Positions 45,062 through 55,270 of a stretch of DNA of 64,000 nt are shown here, one piece after another; position 1 is the first letter of the stretch, and every line of letters begins with the position of its first letter. The DNA lies in NCBI GenBank assembly GCA_035541255.1, contig DATKNR010000093.1, forward strand, positions 17,705-81,704. The letters run 5' to 3'. This stretch comes from JOPF136 sp035541255 (lineage in GTDB: Bacteria; Acidobacteriota; Terriglobia; Acidiferrales; UBA7541). The translations under genes were made by a program, and so were the position numbers. A model generated the notes under the pieces. It was not told where the DNA came from and did no database searches. It saw nothing but the letters and a program-made list of their open reading frames with translations.

Positions 45062-47512
45062 CTATTCGTACCGCAGCGCTTCCATCGGATCCGTATGCGC
45101 CGCGCGCCGCGCCGGCAGCCAGCACGCCGCCAGCGTCACCGCGGAGAGCAGCAGCACCATTCCCGCCAGTGTTGCCGGATCGCCCGCGCTCACTCCGAAC
45201 AGCGAGCTCGCCACCAGCCGTGACGCGCCGAATCCCGCCGCCGTCCCCAGCACCAGCCCCGCCGCAACCAGCGCCATTCCCTCCCACACCACCAGCCGCA
45301 GGATGTCCACCTGCTGCGCCCCCAGCGTCACACGCACGCCGATTTCGTGCGTGCGCTGGGAGATCGAGTACGCCAGCACGCCATAGAGCCCCAGTGCCGC
45401 CAGCGCCAGCGCCAGCGCACCCAGGATCCCCAGCACCAGCGCCGCGGATCGCTGCACGTATGTGCCCGCCGCGGTGTAGTCCGTCATCGGGATTCCCGCA
45501 AATACGCCCACGCGCGGATCGATGGATTGCAGTTTGGCGCGTACGGCCGACGCCAGTGACTCCGGCGGACCCGCGGTCCGCACCTGCAGCGCCACGTCCG
45601 AGTCCGAAAAATAGAATTGCCTCAGATCCACAAAGAAATACGGTTCCGGCGCCTGTCCCACGTTGTGGTAGTCGCTGTTCTTCACCACTCCGATGATTCG
45701 GGTTTTCCGGTCGCCCCAGCAGGTGAAGTAGTGTCCCAACGGGTCCTGTCCGGGCAGAAAATGTTCCGCGAACGCCTGGTTGACCACCGCTACGTAGTCT
45801 TTCGTGGAATCATCCGCATCCGTGAAATCCCGTCCCTCCACCAGGGGAATTTTCAGCGATTCGAAATATCCGGGCGAGACGATGTTCCGGTAAATCTTCG
45901 TATTCTCATTCGGCTTGGGGACGTAACCTTCCACGTCCACGTTTTCCCAGGAGCCCATGTCGAATCCCAGGAGCACGTTCTCCGCCAGGCTCACGGACTC
46001 GACTCCCGGAAGCCGCGAAATCTCGGCGCGCACCCGCTGGAAATAGGACTGGGCCTGCGGAATTTCCTGTTGCGTGAACGAGAGCTTCAACCCGAAGAGC
46101 AGCACATGATGGGGGTCGAATCCGGGATCGACGCGGCTTGCGTTCTCAAAGCTGCGCGCAAACAGCCCCGCGCCCACCAGCGCCACCGCCGCCAGGGTCA
46201 CTTCCGAGATCACCAGCGCTCCCCGCACCCTCCTCGATCCTCTTCCCTCCGTCGCCCCTCGGCCGCTCTCCTTCAGCGTTTCCCGCACGTCCCTGCGCAG
46301 CGCATGGATCGCCGGCGCCAGCCCGAACAGCACTCCCGCTCCCACGCACAGCGCGAGGCAGAACAGCATCACCGGCAGGTCCACACGCATCAGACTCGCG
46401 ATGGGCATGCCCGTCACCGGCAGCAGCATCCGCAGCGGATCCCCCAGCAGGTAGGTGCAGAACAGTCCCAAGCCTCCTCCAACCAGCGCCAGCAGCACAC
46501 TCTCCGTCAGCACTTGGCGGAACAGACGCAGCCGGCCCGCGCCCAGCGCCAGCCGCACTGCCACTTCCTTTCCGCGCGTGGTCGCGCGCGCGAGCAGCAG
46601 GTTCGCCAGGTTCGCGCACACGATCAGCAGGATCACCACGCCCGCGCCCAGCAGCACCGGAGCGATTCGCGCGAACAGCGTCTGCACCCCGTACCGCGCC
46701 TCGCGAACGGGCACCCCTGTCGCGCTCAGTCCCCGGTTGCTGTCCGGGTAGGCCTTCTCCAGCCGTGCGGCGATGCTTTGCAACTCCGCGCGCGCTTGGG
46801 ACACCGGCACGCCAGCCTTCAGCCTGCCCAGAATGTGGAACGGCCGGTCGTTCCGGTCCTCCAGCCAGTTGTTCCCGCCGGTCAGCACGGGCAGCATCGA
46901 AATCGGCACGTACGCGTCGAACGACAGGCCGACGATCGTCCCCGGGAAATCTTCCGGCGCCACTCCCACGATCGTGAATGTCTGCCGGTTGAGCCGCAGC
47001 GTCTTTCCCAGTACGTTCCGGTCGCCTCCGAAACGCGACTTCCAGAGCGCCGCGCTCAGCACTACCACCGGATGCGCCCCGGGCGTCACATCCTGCTCAT
47101 CCTTTGCGAAAAAACGGCCCACGAGAGGACGAACGCCCAAAACGTCGAAATAGTTCCCGGTGACCATGTAGATCCACGCGCGGTCCGCGTGGCGGTCATC
47201 TCCGAGCGCCACGGCCCGCTCTTTGAACAGCACGATTCCCGAAAAGGCATTGGCTTGCTGCTCGAAATCCTTGTAGTCCAGATACGAGGAGTCAATCGTG
47301 GTTCCCGAAGGCGTCACGTTTTCGATGGAAACCATCCGGTTGCCGTCCGCCACGCCCTCCAGCGGATGCAGCAGCACGCTTTCCACCCAGCCGAACGCCA
47401 TCGTGCTCGCCCCGATTCCCAAGGCCAGCGAGAGCGCCGCCACCAGCGTGAACCACGGATTCTTCCCCATCATCCGCAGCGCGTAGCGAACATCGTTCAG
47501 CAGCGTCGTCAT
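45062..47512 (-). CDS. ADOP-type duplicated FtsX permease 4
   Basis: This 816-residue permease starts at ATG 47512 (MTTLLNDVRYALRMMGK). Helix 1 ends ALGIGASTMAFGWVESVLLHPL, the most divergent version in the array. Coupling segments read RGKEVAVRLALGA and RTHEIGVRVTLGA. Periplasmic domain 1 carries VSIENVTPSGTTIDSSYLDYKDF. It ends ARRAAHTDPMEALRYE. A 166-base gap separates it from permease 3, the longest gap inside the permease run, so a new promoter or a lost segment may lie there. Confidence 0.92.
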   Translation of the reverse strand: MTTLLNDVRYALRMMGKNPWFTLVAALSLALGIGASTMAFGWVESVLLHPLEGVADGNRMVSIENVTPSGTTIDSSYLDYKDFEQQANAFSGIVLFKERAVALGDDRHADRAWIYMVTGNYFDVLGVRPLVGRFFAKDEQDVTPGAHPVVVLSAALWKSRFGGDRNVLGKTLRLNRQTFTIVGVAPEDFPGTIVGLSFDAYVPISMLPVLTGGNNWLEDRNDRPFHILGRLKAGVPVSQARAELQSIAARLEKAYPDSNRGLSATGVPVREARYGVQTLFARIAPVLLGAGVVILLIVCANLANLLLARATTRGKEVAVRLALGAGRLRLFRQVLTESVLLALVGGGLGLFCTYLLGDPLRMLLPVTGMPIASLMRVDLPVMLFCLALCVGAGVLFGLAPAIHALRRDVRETLKESGRGATEGRGSRRVRGALVISEVTLAAVALVGAGLFARSFENASRVDPGFDPHHVLLFGLKLSFTQQEIPQAQSYFQRVRAEISRLPGVESVSLAENVLLGFDMGSWENVDVEGYVPKPNENTKIYRNIVSPGYFESLKIPLVEGRDFTDADDSTKDYVAVVNQAFAEHFLPGQDPLGHYFTCWGDRKTRIIGVVKNSDYHNVGQAPEPYFFVDLRQFYFSDSDVALQVRTAGPPESLASAVRAKLQSIDPRVGVFAGIPMTDYTAAGTYVQRSAALVLGILGALALALAALGLYGVLAYSISQRTHEIGVRVTLGAQQVDILRLVVWEGMALVAAGLVLGTAAGFGASRLVASSLFGVSAGDPATLAGMVLLLSAVTLAACWLPARRAAHTDPMEALRYE
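45082..45128. repeat. Exact 47-bp repeat, copy 2 (3' end of permease 4)
   Basis: This is the partner of the copy at 42611-42657. Confidence 0.85.
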
Positions 47513-47651
47513 CGCTGATTCTCTCCGATCGCCCTTTGTCCCTTCCGGGAGTGATTGGTGACGCGTCCCCTCCGACCGATGAAAGCCTGCGGACTCATTC
47601 TGCCTGCCGTGCGGGCCGCAACCGCCGCCCGCGCTTCGAGGTATTGCTTCT

Positions 47652-47674
47652 CACCAGTCAGGTTTCACCAGTCA
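47652..47674. repeat. Two 9-bp direct repeats in the gap before permease 4
   Basis: CACCAGTCA occurs at 47652-47660 and again at 47666-47674, a 14-base period, in the 166-base gap between permeases 3 and 4. It could be a protein-binding site or a deletion scar. No gene was seen in this gap. Confidence 0.4.
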
Positions 47675-47678
47675 CCGG

Positions 47679-50132
47679 TCACTCATATCTCAGCGCGATG
47701 AGCGGCTCGATCCGGGTTGCGCGGAAGGCGGGCAGAAGCGCCGCGCCCAAGGCAACCACGGCCAGTATCGAGATCACCGCCAGGTACGTCACCGGGTCCG
47801 CCGCGCTGACGCCGAATAGCGACTGCTTCATCAGTTGCGTCACTCCCAGCGCCCCGGCGAGGCCCACGGCAATCCCCACCGCCACCACGCGGATTTCCTT
47901 GGCCAGCACCATCACCAGCACGCCGCCCGTCTGCGCACCCAGCGCGCGCCGCACGCCGATGTCCCGCGTCTGCTGTGCCACGGTGAACGACGTGGTGCCG
48001 TAGATACCCACCGCCGCCAGCACCAGCGCCAGCACCGCGAACATACCCAGAAGGTCCAGCGCCAGTTTCCGGCGGGCCACCGAATCCGCCATCCACTCTT
48101 CCATCGTCCTCACGTGAAACACCGGCTGGTCCGGATCAATGGCGTGAATCGCGGCTTCGATCTGTCCCGCCAGCCGCTGGGGGTCACCCGCTGCTTTCAC
48201 CACCACGTCCATCTGCGACTGCAGGTACGGCATTTGCGTGTACGGCCAGTAGAGCTCCACACGTGATTTCTTTTCCAGGCTCGCGTAATGCACGTGCCGC
48301 ACCACGCCCACGATCGTCATCCATGGCAGGTTGCTTTGCTGCCCGCCCACTTTCGCCCGTTTCCCCAGCGCGCTTTCATGAGGCCAGTAGAGGTGCGCCA
48401 TGCTTTCGTCCACGATGGCCACAGGCTGCCCCGTTTCGGAATCGTGCTCGTCGAAGAACCGTCCCTCCACCAGCGTCATCCCCATCGCCTCCATGTATCC
48501 GGGCGAGATTCCGCGGTAGTCGGTCTCCGGAGTGCGCTGGTCCAGAGGAACAGCCTCTGTGTCCACCGTCAGCGTGCCCGAATTCGGCTGATCCGAGAGC
48601 GGAAGGCCGGAAACGGCGCCCGCGGACTGCACTCCGGGCAACGTGCGGATGCGCTCCAGCGCCTGGCGGAAAAACGTTTTCACCTGTTCCGCCTTCCCGT
48701 ACTTCTCGTTCGGAAGCGTAATCTGCATGGTCAGCACGCCCGCGGGCCGGAAGCCCGGATTCACGTCCAGCACGCGCAAGAAGCTCCGCAGCAGCAATCC
48801 TCCTCCGGCCAGCAGAATCAGGCACACCGCCGCCTCGCCGGCCACCAGCAAGCGCAGGCTGCGGCTGCTCTGCATTCCCATCGATCCGCCGCGTCCGCCT
48901 TCCTTCAATAGCGAAAACTTCACGCCTCGCACCGCGCGCATGGCCGGAACCAGCCCAAACAGCAGACCGGTTCCCAGCGCCACCGCCAGGGTGAACAGCA
49001 GCATCCCCATGTCCACGTCCGTTGATACCGGACGAGGCAGCGTCTTCTCGCTCAGGGCCACGAGCGCGCGGAGCGCCACCGGCACGGTGGCCACTCCCGC
49101 TACGCCTCCGACCAGCGCCAGCAGCACGCTTTCCGTCAGGTGCTGCCTCACGAGCCGCCCGCTCCGCGCGCCCATCGTCATGCGCACAGCGGTTTCCTGG
49201 TCGCGCGCGGCGGCACGGCTGAGCAGCAGGCTGGCCACGTTGGCGCATGCGATCAGCAGAACAAAACCCACCGCGGCCATCAGAATCCATAGCGAACTTT
49301 TCATTTCATCGCCCACCACCTCGTCCAGCAGTGGATTGGCCAGCAGCGTGTAATTGAATTTTGCGTATGGATACTGTTTGTTCTGCTCGATGATGGAGTT
49401 GGCTTCATTGGCCAGTTCCGCGCGCGCCTGCGCGAGCGTCACTCCCGGCTTCAGCCGCGCCACCACCTCGAATCCGTGGTTGCCGCGGTTGTTGGGCGCC
49501 AGTGCGGCCGGAGCGAAGGCCAGCGGCTGCCACATATCAATCCCTGTAAACCCGGGATACGTGAACCATTTCGGCAGCACCCCGACCACCGTCATCGGCT
49601 GTCCGTTGATTTGCAGCGTACGCCCGACCACGCCCGGATCTCCCGCGAATCCTCGACGCCAGAGCCCGTCGCTCAGCAGCACCACGGACTCGTGCCCCGG
49701 CTGCCCCTCGTCATCCGTAAACGTGCGTCCAATCTGCGCATTTACCCCCAGCGCGCGGAACAGGCTCGGCGTCGCATTCGCCCCGGCGAGCTGCTCCGGA
49801 GTGCCGTTGACGCCCATGTTGAACGAATTCGTTGTGGCACAGGCAATCTCGGAAAAACTGCGGTTTAGATCATTCAGATCGCGGTATTCCGGCGCGGAAA
49901 ACCACATCTGATCCTTCGGCAGGCCGATGCCGGTGAACCGCCCCCATACTTTCACCAGTTGTTCCGGATGGGGATAGGGCAGCGGGCGGAGCAGTACGGC
50001 GCTCAGCACGCTGAAGATTGCGGTGTTCGCGCCGATGCCCAGCGCCAGCGTAATCACCGCCGTGATGGTCAGCCCCGCGTTCTTCACCAGCATGCGCGCG
50101 GCGAATTTCAAATCCTGGAGAATGGTTTCCAT
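47679..50132 (-). CDS. ADOP-type duplicated FtsX permease 3
   Basis: This 817-residue permease starts at ATG 50132 (METILQDLKFAARMLVK), with a GAGG site upstream. It is the most divergent member at the conserved sites. Coupling segments are RDQETAVRMTMGA and QTRDIGVRRALGA, with Thr and Asp changes, and the tail reads FRATRIEPLIALRYE instead of the ARRAT(R/L)VDP form. Periplasmic domain 1 is distinct (VWGRFTGIGLPKDQMWFSAPEY). The final ALR-x-E is nevertheless kept. It is nine bases from permease 2. Confidence 0.92.
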   Translation of the reverse strand: METILQDLKFAARMLVKNAGLTITAVITLALGIGANTAIFSVLSAVLLRPLPYPHPEQLVKVWGRFTGIGLPKDQMWFSAPEYRDLNDLNRSFSEIACATTNSFNMGVNGTPEQLAGANATPSLFRALGVNAQIGRTFTDDEGQPGHESVVLLSDGLWRRGFAGDPGVVGRTLQINGQPMTVVGVLPKWFTYPGFTGIDMWQPLAFAPAALAPNNRGNHGFEVVARLKPGVTLAQARAELANEANSIIEQNKQYPYAKFNYTLLANPLLDEVVGDEMKSSLWILMAAVGFVLLIACANVASLLLSRAAARDQETAVRMTMGARSGRLVRQHLTESVLLALVGGVAGVATVPVALRALVALSEKTLPRPVSTDVDMGMLLFTLAVALGTGLLFGLVPAMRAVRGVKFSLLKEGGRGGSMGMQSSRSLRLLVAGEAAVCLILLAGGGLLLRSFLRVLDVNPGFRPAGVLTMQITLPNEKYGKAEQVKTFFRQALERIRTLPGVQSAGAVSGLPLSDQPNSGTLTVDTEAVPLDQRTPETDYRGISPGYMEAMGMTLVEGRFFDEHDSETGQPVAIVDESMAHLYWPHESALGKRAKVGGQQSNLPWMTIVGVVRHVHYASLEKKSRVELYWPYTQMPYLQSQMDVVVKAAGDPQRLAGQIEAAIHAIDPDQPVFHVRTMEEWMADSVARRKLALDLLGMFAVLALVLAAVGIYGTTSFTVAQQTRDIGVRRALGAQTGGVLVMVLAKEIRVVAVGIAVGLAGALGVTQLMKQSLFGVSAADPVTYLAVISILAVVALGAALLPAFRATRIEPLIALRYE

Positions 50133-50141
50133 TGGCGTTCC

Positions 50142-52673
50142 TCACTCCTCTCGCAGCGCCACCAGCGGGTCCACGCGCGCGGCGCGTCGCGCGGGCAGAA
50201 ATCCGGCCAGCAGCACCGCGGCGCCCAGCACCCCGATTGCTGCTCCAAATGTCAGCGGGTCCGCCGCCGAGAGCCCGAACAGCCGGCTGGACAGCACGCG
50301 AAGCGTCGCCGCGGCCAGCGCCAGCCCGGCCACAATTCCGCCGCCCAGCAGCCACAGCGATTCGCCCAGAATCATCCGCACCACCGACCCGCGCTCCGCT
50401 CCCAGCGCCATGCGGATGCCGATTTCGTTCGTTCGCAGCGAAGTGGTGTACGACATCACCCCGTATAGCCCGGTCACGGCCAGCACCAGCGCCAGCACGC
50501 CGAACAGCGTCGAGAGTTGCGCCAGCATGCGCTGCTCCGTGATGTCGTCGCGCATGTTATCCAGCACCGGCGAGACGCTCAGAACGTGCAGGCCCGGGAA
50601 CCGCTCCTCCATTCGCGTCTTCACCGATTTGATCACCGCGCCTGGCTCGCCCGGCGTCCGCAGGATGAACCGCAGGTAGCCGATTTCGTCCGGCCGCTGC
50701 GCCATCGGCAGAAAGAAGCGCCGCGTGGGGGCCTCTGCGAGTTCCCGTTCTTTGATATCGCCCGAAACGCCCACGATTTCGACCGGCATGGGATGTTGTT
50801 CATCGCCCATCAGCAGGTGATGTCCCAGCGGATCGATCCCCGGGTACAGGTACCGCGCCATGGCCTGGCTCACCACCGCCACCTTCGGTGACGTTTCCGT
50901 GTCCTGCGGGCCGAGTCCGCGTCCCTCCACGATGCGCGCTCCCACGATCTGGAAATAATCCGGCCCCACCATGTCGTAGAAATTGGTCCGGTCGTCCGGG
51001 GAGGTACGCTTCAGATCTCCCACGCCCAGCAGCGTTGCGTTTTCAGTTCCGCTGAACAGTCCGTTGTAGGAAGTCACCACGCCGCTCACGCCGGGCAGTT
51101 CGGTGAGTGCTGCACTCACGTCGCGCATCATCGAGTCCATCTGCTTTTGGCTGTACCCGGAGGCCACCGGGTCCGTTTCCAGCACCAGCAGGTGGTCGCG
51201 GTCGAATCCCACGTCTTGTTGCATCAGGTTGTTCAGGCTCCGGGCCAGTAGTCCCGCTCCCGTCAGCAGCAGCAGGCACACCGCCACCTGCGCCACTACC
51301 AGCGCCTTTCCAGCGCGGAATTTCCCCCGCCCGCCTCCGGCCTGGCCCGTGCGGCCCATCGAAGGTTTGAGCGCGGAGAGCAGGTCCACCCGCACCGCGC
51401 GTACACCCGGCGCCAGCCCAAACAGCACGGCCGTGAACATCGTAATTCCCAGCGTGAATCCCAGCACTCGCCAGTCCGGATGCACGTCGAGCGGGATGGG
51501 GTTGGGACCGTTGGAAGCCAGCAGCAGCAGCATCCGGCTGGCCCAGACGGCCAGCGCAGCGCCGCATGCCGCGCCGAGCAGCGAAAGCAGCACGCTCTCC
51601 GTCAGCAGTTGACGCACCAGCCGGCCCCGGCCCGCTCCGATGGCCAGCCGCACGCCGATTTCCCGCGCGCGCGCCGCGGCCCGCGTCAGCAGCAGGTTGG
51701 CTATGTTGGCGCAGCAGATCAGCAGCACCACTGCCACCATTCCAAACAACAGCAGCAGCGGCTGCATGAATCGCGCCCTCACCGACGAGAATCCCAGCCC
51801 GCCCGGCGACACGATCGCGTGGCGGCGTGCGATGGCGGCCTGATCGTCCTGGTCCAGTTTGACTTTCGGCAGCGCAGGAATCAGCCGGTGTACCAGCGGA
51901 TCGAGTTCCGCCTTTGCCTGCTCGATCGTCACGCCGTCCTTCAGCCGTCCCAGCAGCAGCAGCCAGCTCGTGTTTCCATCCTGCAGCCAGTTTCGTCCCG
52001 GATTCACCAGCGGCTGCTGCGTCACCGGAATCCACAGGTCCTCTTCCGTGCCCACGATCTCGCCGGTAAATTCGGGGGCGGCCACTCCGATTACGGTGAA
52101 CAGCCCGCCATTGATCCTCAGCCGTTTCCCCACCACGCCGGCATCCCGCCCGAACCGCCGCTGCCAGTACTGGTAGGACAGCACAACAACGGGAGGTGAT
52201 GCGCCTCCCGGCCGATCGTCCTCTTCCGTCAGCGTGCGTCCGGTGGCCGCGCGTACTCCGAGCAGCGTAAAGTAATTCCCCGTCACCATCCGCCCGCGCG
52301 GATGTTCCGCCTCCGATGTCCCCGCGGATCCCTCCACTCGCACGTCCAGAGCGCCCGTCCGACCGCTCGCCAGCACGCCACTGAAGCTGCGATTCGAATC
52401 TCGCAGTGCGTAGTAGAGCGGCAGAGAAAGCAGGTCGAACCGCGGCGTGCCCTCCGATACGCCACCCACACGCGAAGCCAGCCCCACGACCACGAGTTGC
52501 TCCGGATGCGATACCGGCAGGTGTCGCAGCAGCAGCCCGTTGACCAGGCTGAAGAGCGCCGTGTTCGCCCCGATCCCCAGCGCCAGCGACAGCACCGCCA
52601 CCGCCGTGAATCCCGGGCTTTTCGCCAGTGTGCGCGCCGCAAAGCGTATGTCCTGCCAGATTGCGTTCATCAT
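50142..52673 (-). CDS. ADOP-type duplicated FtsX permease 2
   Basis: The start is at 52673 or the immediately following ATG at 52670 (MNAIWQDIRFAARTLAK), preceded by GGGAGAG, giving ~842 residues. A long in-frame extension of ~300 codons upstream lacks any membrane or family feature and runs antisense-like through permease 1, so it was rejected. Coupling segments are RAREIGVRLAIGA and RTNEIGIRMALGA. It ends ARRAARVDPLVALREE. It is the longest permease, with a larger first periplasmic domain (RTGALDVRVEGSAGTSEAEHPRG, seen in part). The gap from permease 1 is 14 bases. Confidence 0.92.
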   Translation of the reverse strand: MMNAIWQDIRFAARTLAKSPGFTAVAVLSLALGIGANTALFSLVNGLLLRHLPVSHPEQLVVVGLASRVGGVSEGTPRFDLLSLPLYYALRDSNRSFSGVLASGRTGALDVRVEGSAGTSEAEHPRGRMVTGNYFTLLGVRAATGRTLTEEDDRPGGASPPVVVLSYQYWQRRFGRDAGVVGKRLRINGGLFTVIGVAAPEFTGEIVGTEEDLWIPVTQQPLVNPGRNWLQDGNTSWLLLLGRLKDGVTIEQAKAELDPLVHRLIPALPKVKLDQDDQAAIARRHAIVSPGGLGFSSVRARFMQPLLLLFGMVAVVLLICCANIANLLLTRAAARAREIGVRLAIGAGRGRLVRQLLTESVLLSLLGAACGAALAVWASRMLLLLASNGPNPIPLDVHPDWRVLGFTLGITMFTAVLFGLAPGVRAVRVDLLSALKPSMGRTGQAGGGRGKFRAGKALVVAQVAVCLLLLTGAGLLARSLNNLMQQDVGFDRDHLLVLETDPVASGYSQKQMDSMMRDVSAALTELPGVSGVVTSYNGLFSGTENATLLGVGDLKRTSPDDRTNFYDMVGPDYFQIVGARIVEGRGLGPQDTETSPKVAVVSQAMARYLYPGIDPLGHHLLMGDEQHPMPVEIVGVSGDIKERELAEAPTRRFFLPMAQRPDEIGYLRFILRTPGEPGAVIKSVKTRMEERFPGLHVLSVSPVLDNMRDDITEQRMLAQLSTLFGVLALVLAVTGLYGVMSYTTSLRTNEIGIRMALGAERGSVVRMILGESLWLLGGGIVAGLALAAATLRVLSSRLFGLSAADPLTFGAAIGVLGAAVLLAGFLPARRAARVDPLVALREE

Positions 52674-52687
52674 GCCGCTCTCCCTCC

Positions 52688-55168
52688 TCACTCGTACCGC
52701 AGTGCCACCAGCGGGTCTACGCGCGCCGCGCGCCGCGCCGGAATCGCGCACGCCGCCACGCAGATCGCCATCGTCACCGCAGCCGCCATCGCCAGCGTCG
52801 CCGGATCCGCCGGCTCCACGCCGTACAGTAGTTTTCTCAGCAGGCCGGCCAGGGCCACTGCCGCGGCCACTCCCGCAATCGCCCCGATCGCTGCCAGCCG
52901 CACTCCTTGGCCCACCACCATTCCCAGCACCCTCGCCGGCCCCGCGCCCAGCGCCATGCGGATCCCGAACTCGTTCGTACGCTGCGACACCACGTAAGCC
53001 ATCACTCCGTAAATCCCCATCGTGGCCAGCAGCAGCGCCAGCCCCGCAAGCGTTCCCAGCAGCGCCGTCTGAAAGCTCGTGTCCGTTAGCGACTCCGCCA
53101 CGATCTGGTTCATCGTCCGCATCCGCGCCACGGCCAGCGTGCTGTCCAGCGAGCGCACCTGATTGCGGATCGCGCTGGCAGCGTCTTCCGGCCTGCCCGC
53201 GCTCTGGACGGCCACGTTCACCGGCCAATTCTGGGGCCCGGCCAGCGCCATCGTCAGCGGGAAATACGCCTGCGGCATCGGCTGCTGCCGCAGGCTCCAC
53301 ACCTTTACATTTCCCACCACACCGATCACACGGAACGAAACGTTTTCCTGGCGAAACGTCCGCCCGATCACCGGCTGGTTCGGCCAGAACCGCCGCGCCG
53401 CGCTCTGATTGATGATGGCGAGGATCTCGAACTTGGGGCGCTGATCCACGGGCACGTTCGAGCCCCAGTAACTGACCGCCTTTTCCGCGATTTGGTTCGT
53501 GGTGGCAATGTCGGCTCCCGTGAACGTACGCCCTTCTACGAGCGGGATTCCCATCGTCCGGAAATAATCGGGAGTGATGTAGTTCCACTCCACCAGTGTG
53601 TCCTTCGTGCTTTCCTCCGTCTGTCCGTCAACGCTGATGTAGCCGTTGCTTCCGCCCTCGAGCGGCAGTTCGCTGGCGAGCGCCGCGGACCGCACTCCCT
53701 GGGTTTCCCCCAGCGATTGCACCAGCCGCTGGTAGAACGACCAGCGGGCATCCAGCGAATCGTATTTTCCCGGCGGCAGAATCAGGCTCGCTGTAAGCAC
53801 GCTCTCCGCATGAGCACCTGTATCCGCCTTCCTCAGGTTTGCAAACGTGCGCATCAGCAGCCCCGCTCCCGTCAGCAGAGTCAGCGACAGCGCGATTTCC
53901 GCCACGACCAGCCCGTCGCGCATCAGCCGCGTTCCCCCGGACGCCGTTGCCGCCTTCGTTCCCCCCGACTTCAAATCCTCATTCAGGCTGATTCGCGAGG
54001 CGTGAAATGCGGGCGCCATCCCGAAAACGATTCCCACCGCCAGGCTCACCGCCAGCGTGAACAGCAGCACCCACGCGTTGATTTCGATCGGGTTCGCCGG
54101 CTGCACCGGGAACCACTCTCCACTCGTGAGCACCTGCAGGCAACCGTATGCGAGCGCGACCCCCAGCACTCCTCCCAGCACGGACAGCAGCACGCTCTCC
54201 GTCAGCAACTGCCGCAACAGCCGTTGCCGGCCCGCCCCCATCGCCAGCCTCACCGCCACTTCGCGCCGCCTCCCGGATGCCCGCGCCAGCAACAGATTGG
54301 CCACGTTCGCGCACGCGATCAGCAGCACCAGCGCCACCGCACCCAGCAGGATGTACAGCGATTCCGCCGTACGTCCCACCAGGGCTTCTTTCAGGGGAAC
54401 CACCGACGCTCCGACCTTGGAGTTCGAAATCGGATATTCCTTCTCGAGCTGCGCCGCGATGGTTTTCAGATCCGTCTCTGCCTGCGCCAGGCTCACTCCC
54501 GCCTTCATCCGCCCCACCACCTGTAGGTGGTGTTCTCCGCGCGCACCCAGATACTTCGCCGACATGTCGATCGGCACCCACACGTCCGCCGCGCCGGGAA
54601 TCCGGTACCACGACGGCATGATTCCGACGATTTGGTAGGCCGCCCCGTTCAGGTCGAGCGTTTTTCCGATCGCGTTTGCCTGGCCGCCGAGATGCGACTC
54701 CCAGTACCCGTAGCTCACGATCGCCACGCGGTTCTTTCCCGCCTGGTCTTCCCCCGCCACGAACGCCCGCCCGGCCATGGGGCGCACTCCCAGCACGGAG
54801 AAGAAGTTCGCCTGCGTCTCCACCACCATCACGCGTTCCGGTTCCCCCAGTCCGCTTGCGTTCAACGCCTGCTGGTAGGAGTACACCGCCATATCCTCAA
54901 ACGTGCGGTTTTGCACGCGCCAGTCCAGATAATCCTCTCCGGTAAGGGGAAAATTCCCGGACGCGCTCTCCGTTTCGTACACCTGCAGCAGGCGGTCTGG
55001 ATTTTGGAAGGGCAGGGGGCGGAGAAGCGTGGCGTCCACCACGCTGAACATGGCGCTGTTCGCGCCGATCCCCAGGGCGAGGATCAGCAGAACAAGCAGC
55101 GTGAATCCGGGGCTGTTCGCAATGCGGCGCAGCGCGTAGCGGACGTCAAGCGCCAGTCCTTGCCACAT
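52688..55168 (-). CDS. ADOP-type duplicated FtsX permease 1 (first full-length)
   Basis: This 826-residue permease starts at ATG 55168 (MWQGLALDVRYALRRIANS) with a strong GGGAGG site. The order is helix 1 (about 20-42), MacB-type periplasmic domain, three-helix FtsX half, fifth helix, second periplasmic domain and second FtsX half. Coupling segments are RRREVAVRLAMGA and RTNEFGIRMALGA. The tail reads ARRAARVDPLVALRYE. ADOP permeases are thought to be exporters or mechanotransmission proteins by analogy with MacB, but no substrate is known. It is 102 bases from the permease stub that follows the first ATPase. Confidence 0.92.
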   Translation of the reverse strand: MWQGLALDVRYALRRIANSPGFTLLVLLILALGIGANSAMFSVVDATLLRPLPFQNPDRLLQVYETESASGNFPLTGEDYLDWRVQNRTFEDMAVYSYQQALNASGLGEPERVMVVETQANFFSVLGVRPMAGRAFVAGEDQAGKNRVAIVSYGYWESHLGGQANAIGKTLDLNGAAYQIVGIMPSWYRIPGAADVWVPIDMSAKYLGARGEHHLQVVGRMKAGVSLAQAETDLKTIAAQLEKEYPISNSKVGASVVPLKEALVGRTAESLYILLGAVALVLLIACANVANLLLARASGRRREVAVRLAMGAGRQRLLRQLLTESVLLSVLGGVLGVALAYGCLQVLTSGEWFPVQPANPIEINAWVLLFTLAVSLAVGIVFGMAPAFHASRISLNEDLKSGGTKAATASGGTRLMRDGLVVAEIALSLTLLTGAGLLMRTFANLRKADTGAHAESVLTASLILPPGKYDSLDARWSFYQRLVQSLGETQGVRSAALASELPLEGGSNGYISVDGQTEESTKDTLVEWNYITPDYFRTMGIPLVEGRTFTGADIATTNQIAEKAVSYWGSNVPVDQRPKFEILAIINQSAARRFWPNQPVIGRTFRQENVSFRVIGVVGNVKVWSLRQQPMPQAYFPLTMALAGPQNWPVNVAVQSAGRPEDAASAIRNQVRSLDSTLAVARMRTMNQIVAESLTDTSFQTALLGTLAGLALLLATMGIYGVMAYVVSQRTNEFGIRMALGAGPARVLGMVVGQGVRLAAIGAIAGVAAAVALAGLLRKLLYGVEPADPATLAMAAAVTMAICVAACAIPARRAARVDPLVALRYE

Positions 55169-55270
55169 ATCGCCTCCCGAATCAATGCCCGGCTGGAAAC
55201 ACCCATGGCGTTGCCGCCCGCCGCGCCTTCCGGATGGGCGGGCGTTCCAGCCGCGCGATTTCGCTTTACG

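Noticed and set aside
42747..45386. 879-codon open frame antisense to permeases 5 and 4
   Set aside because: It crosses two real genes in antisense and has no domain.
52674..53588. N-terminal extension of permease 2 through permease 1
   Set aside because: It would add about 300 residues with no membrane or family feature and overlaps permease 1; the MNAIWQDIRF start with a GGGAGAG site is clear.
30250..55168. Interpreting the permease run as a mobile element or prophage
   Set aside because: No integrase, transposase, terminal repeat or tRNA attachment site was seen; similarity between neighbours is explained by tandem duplication.
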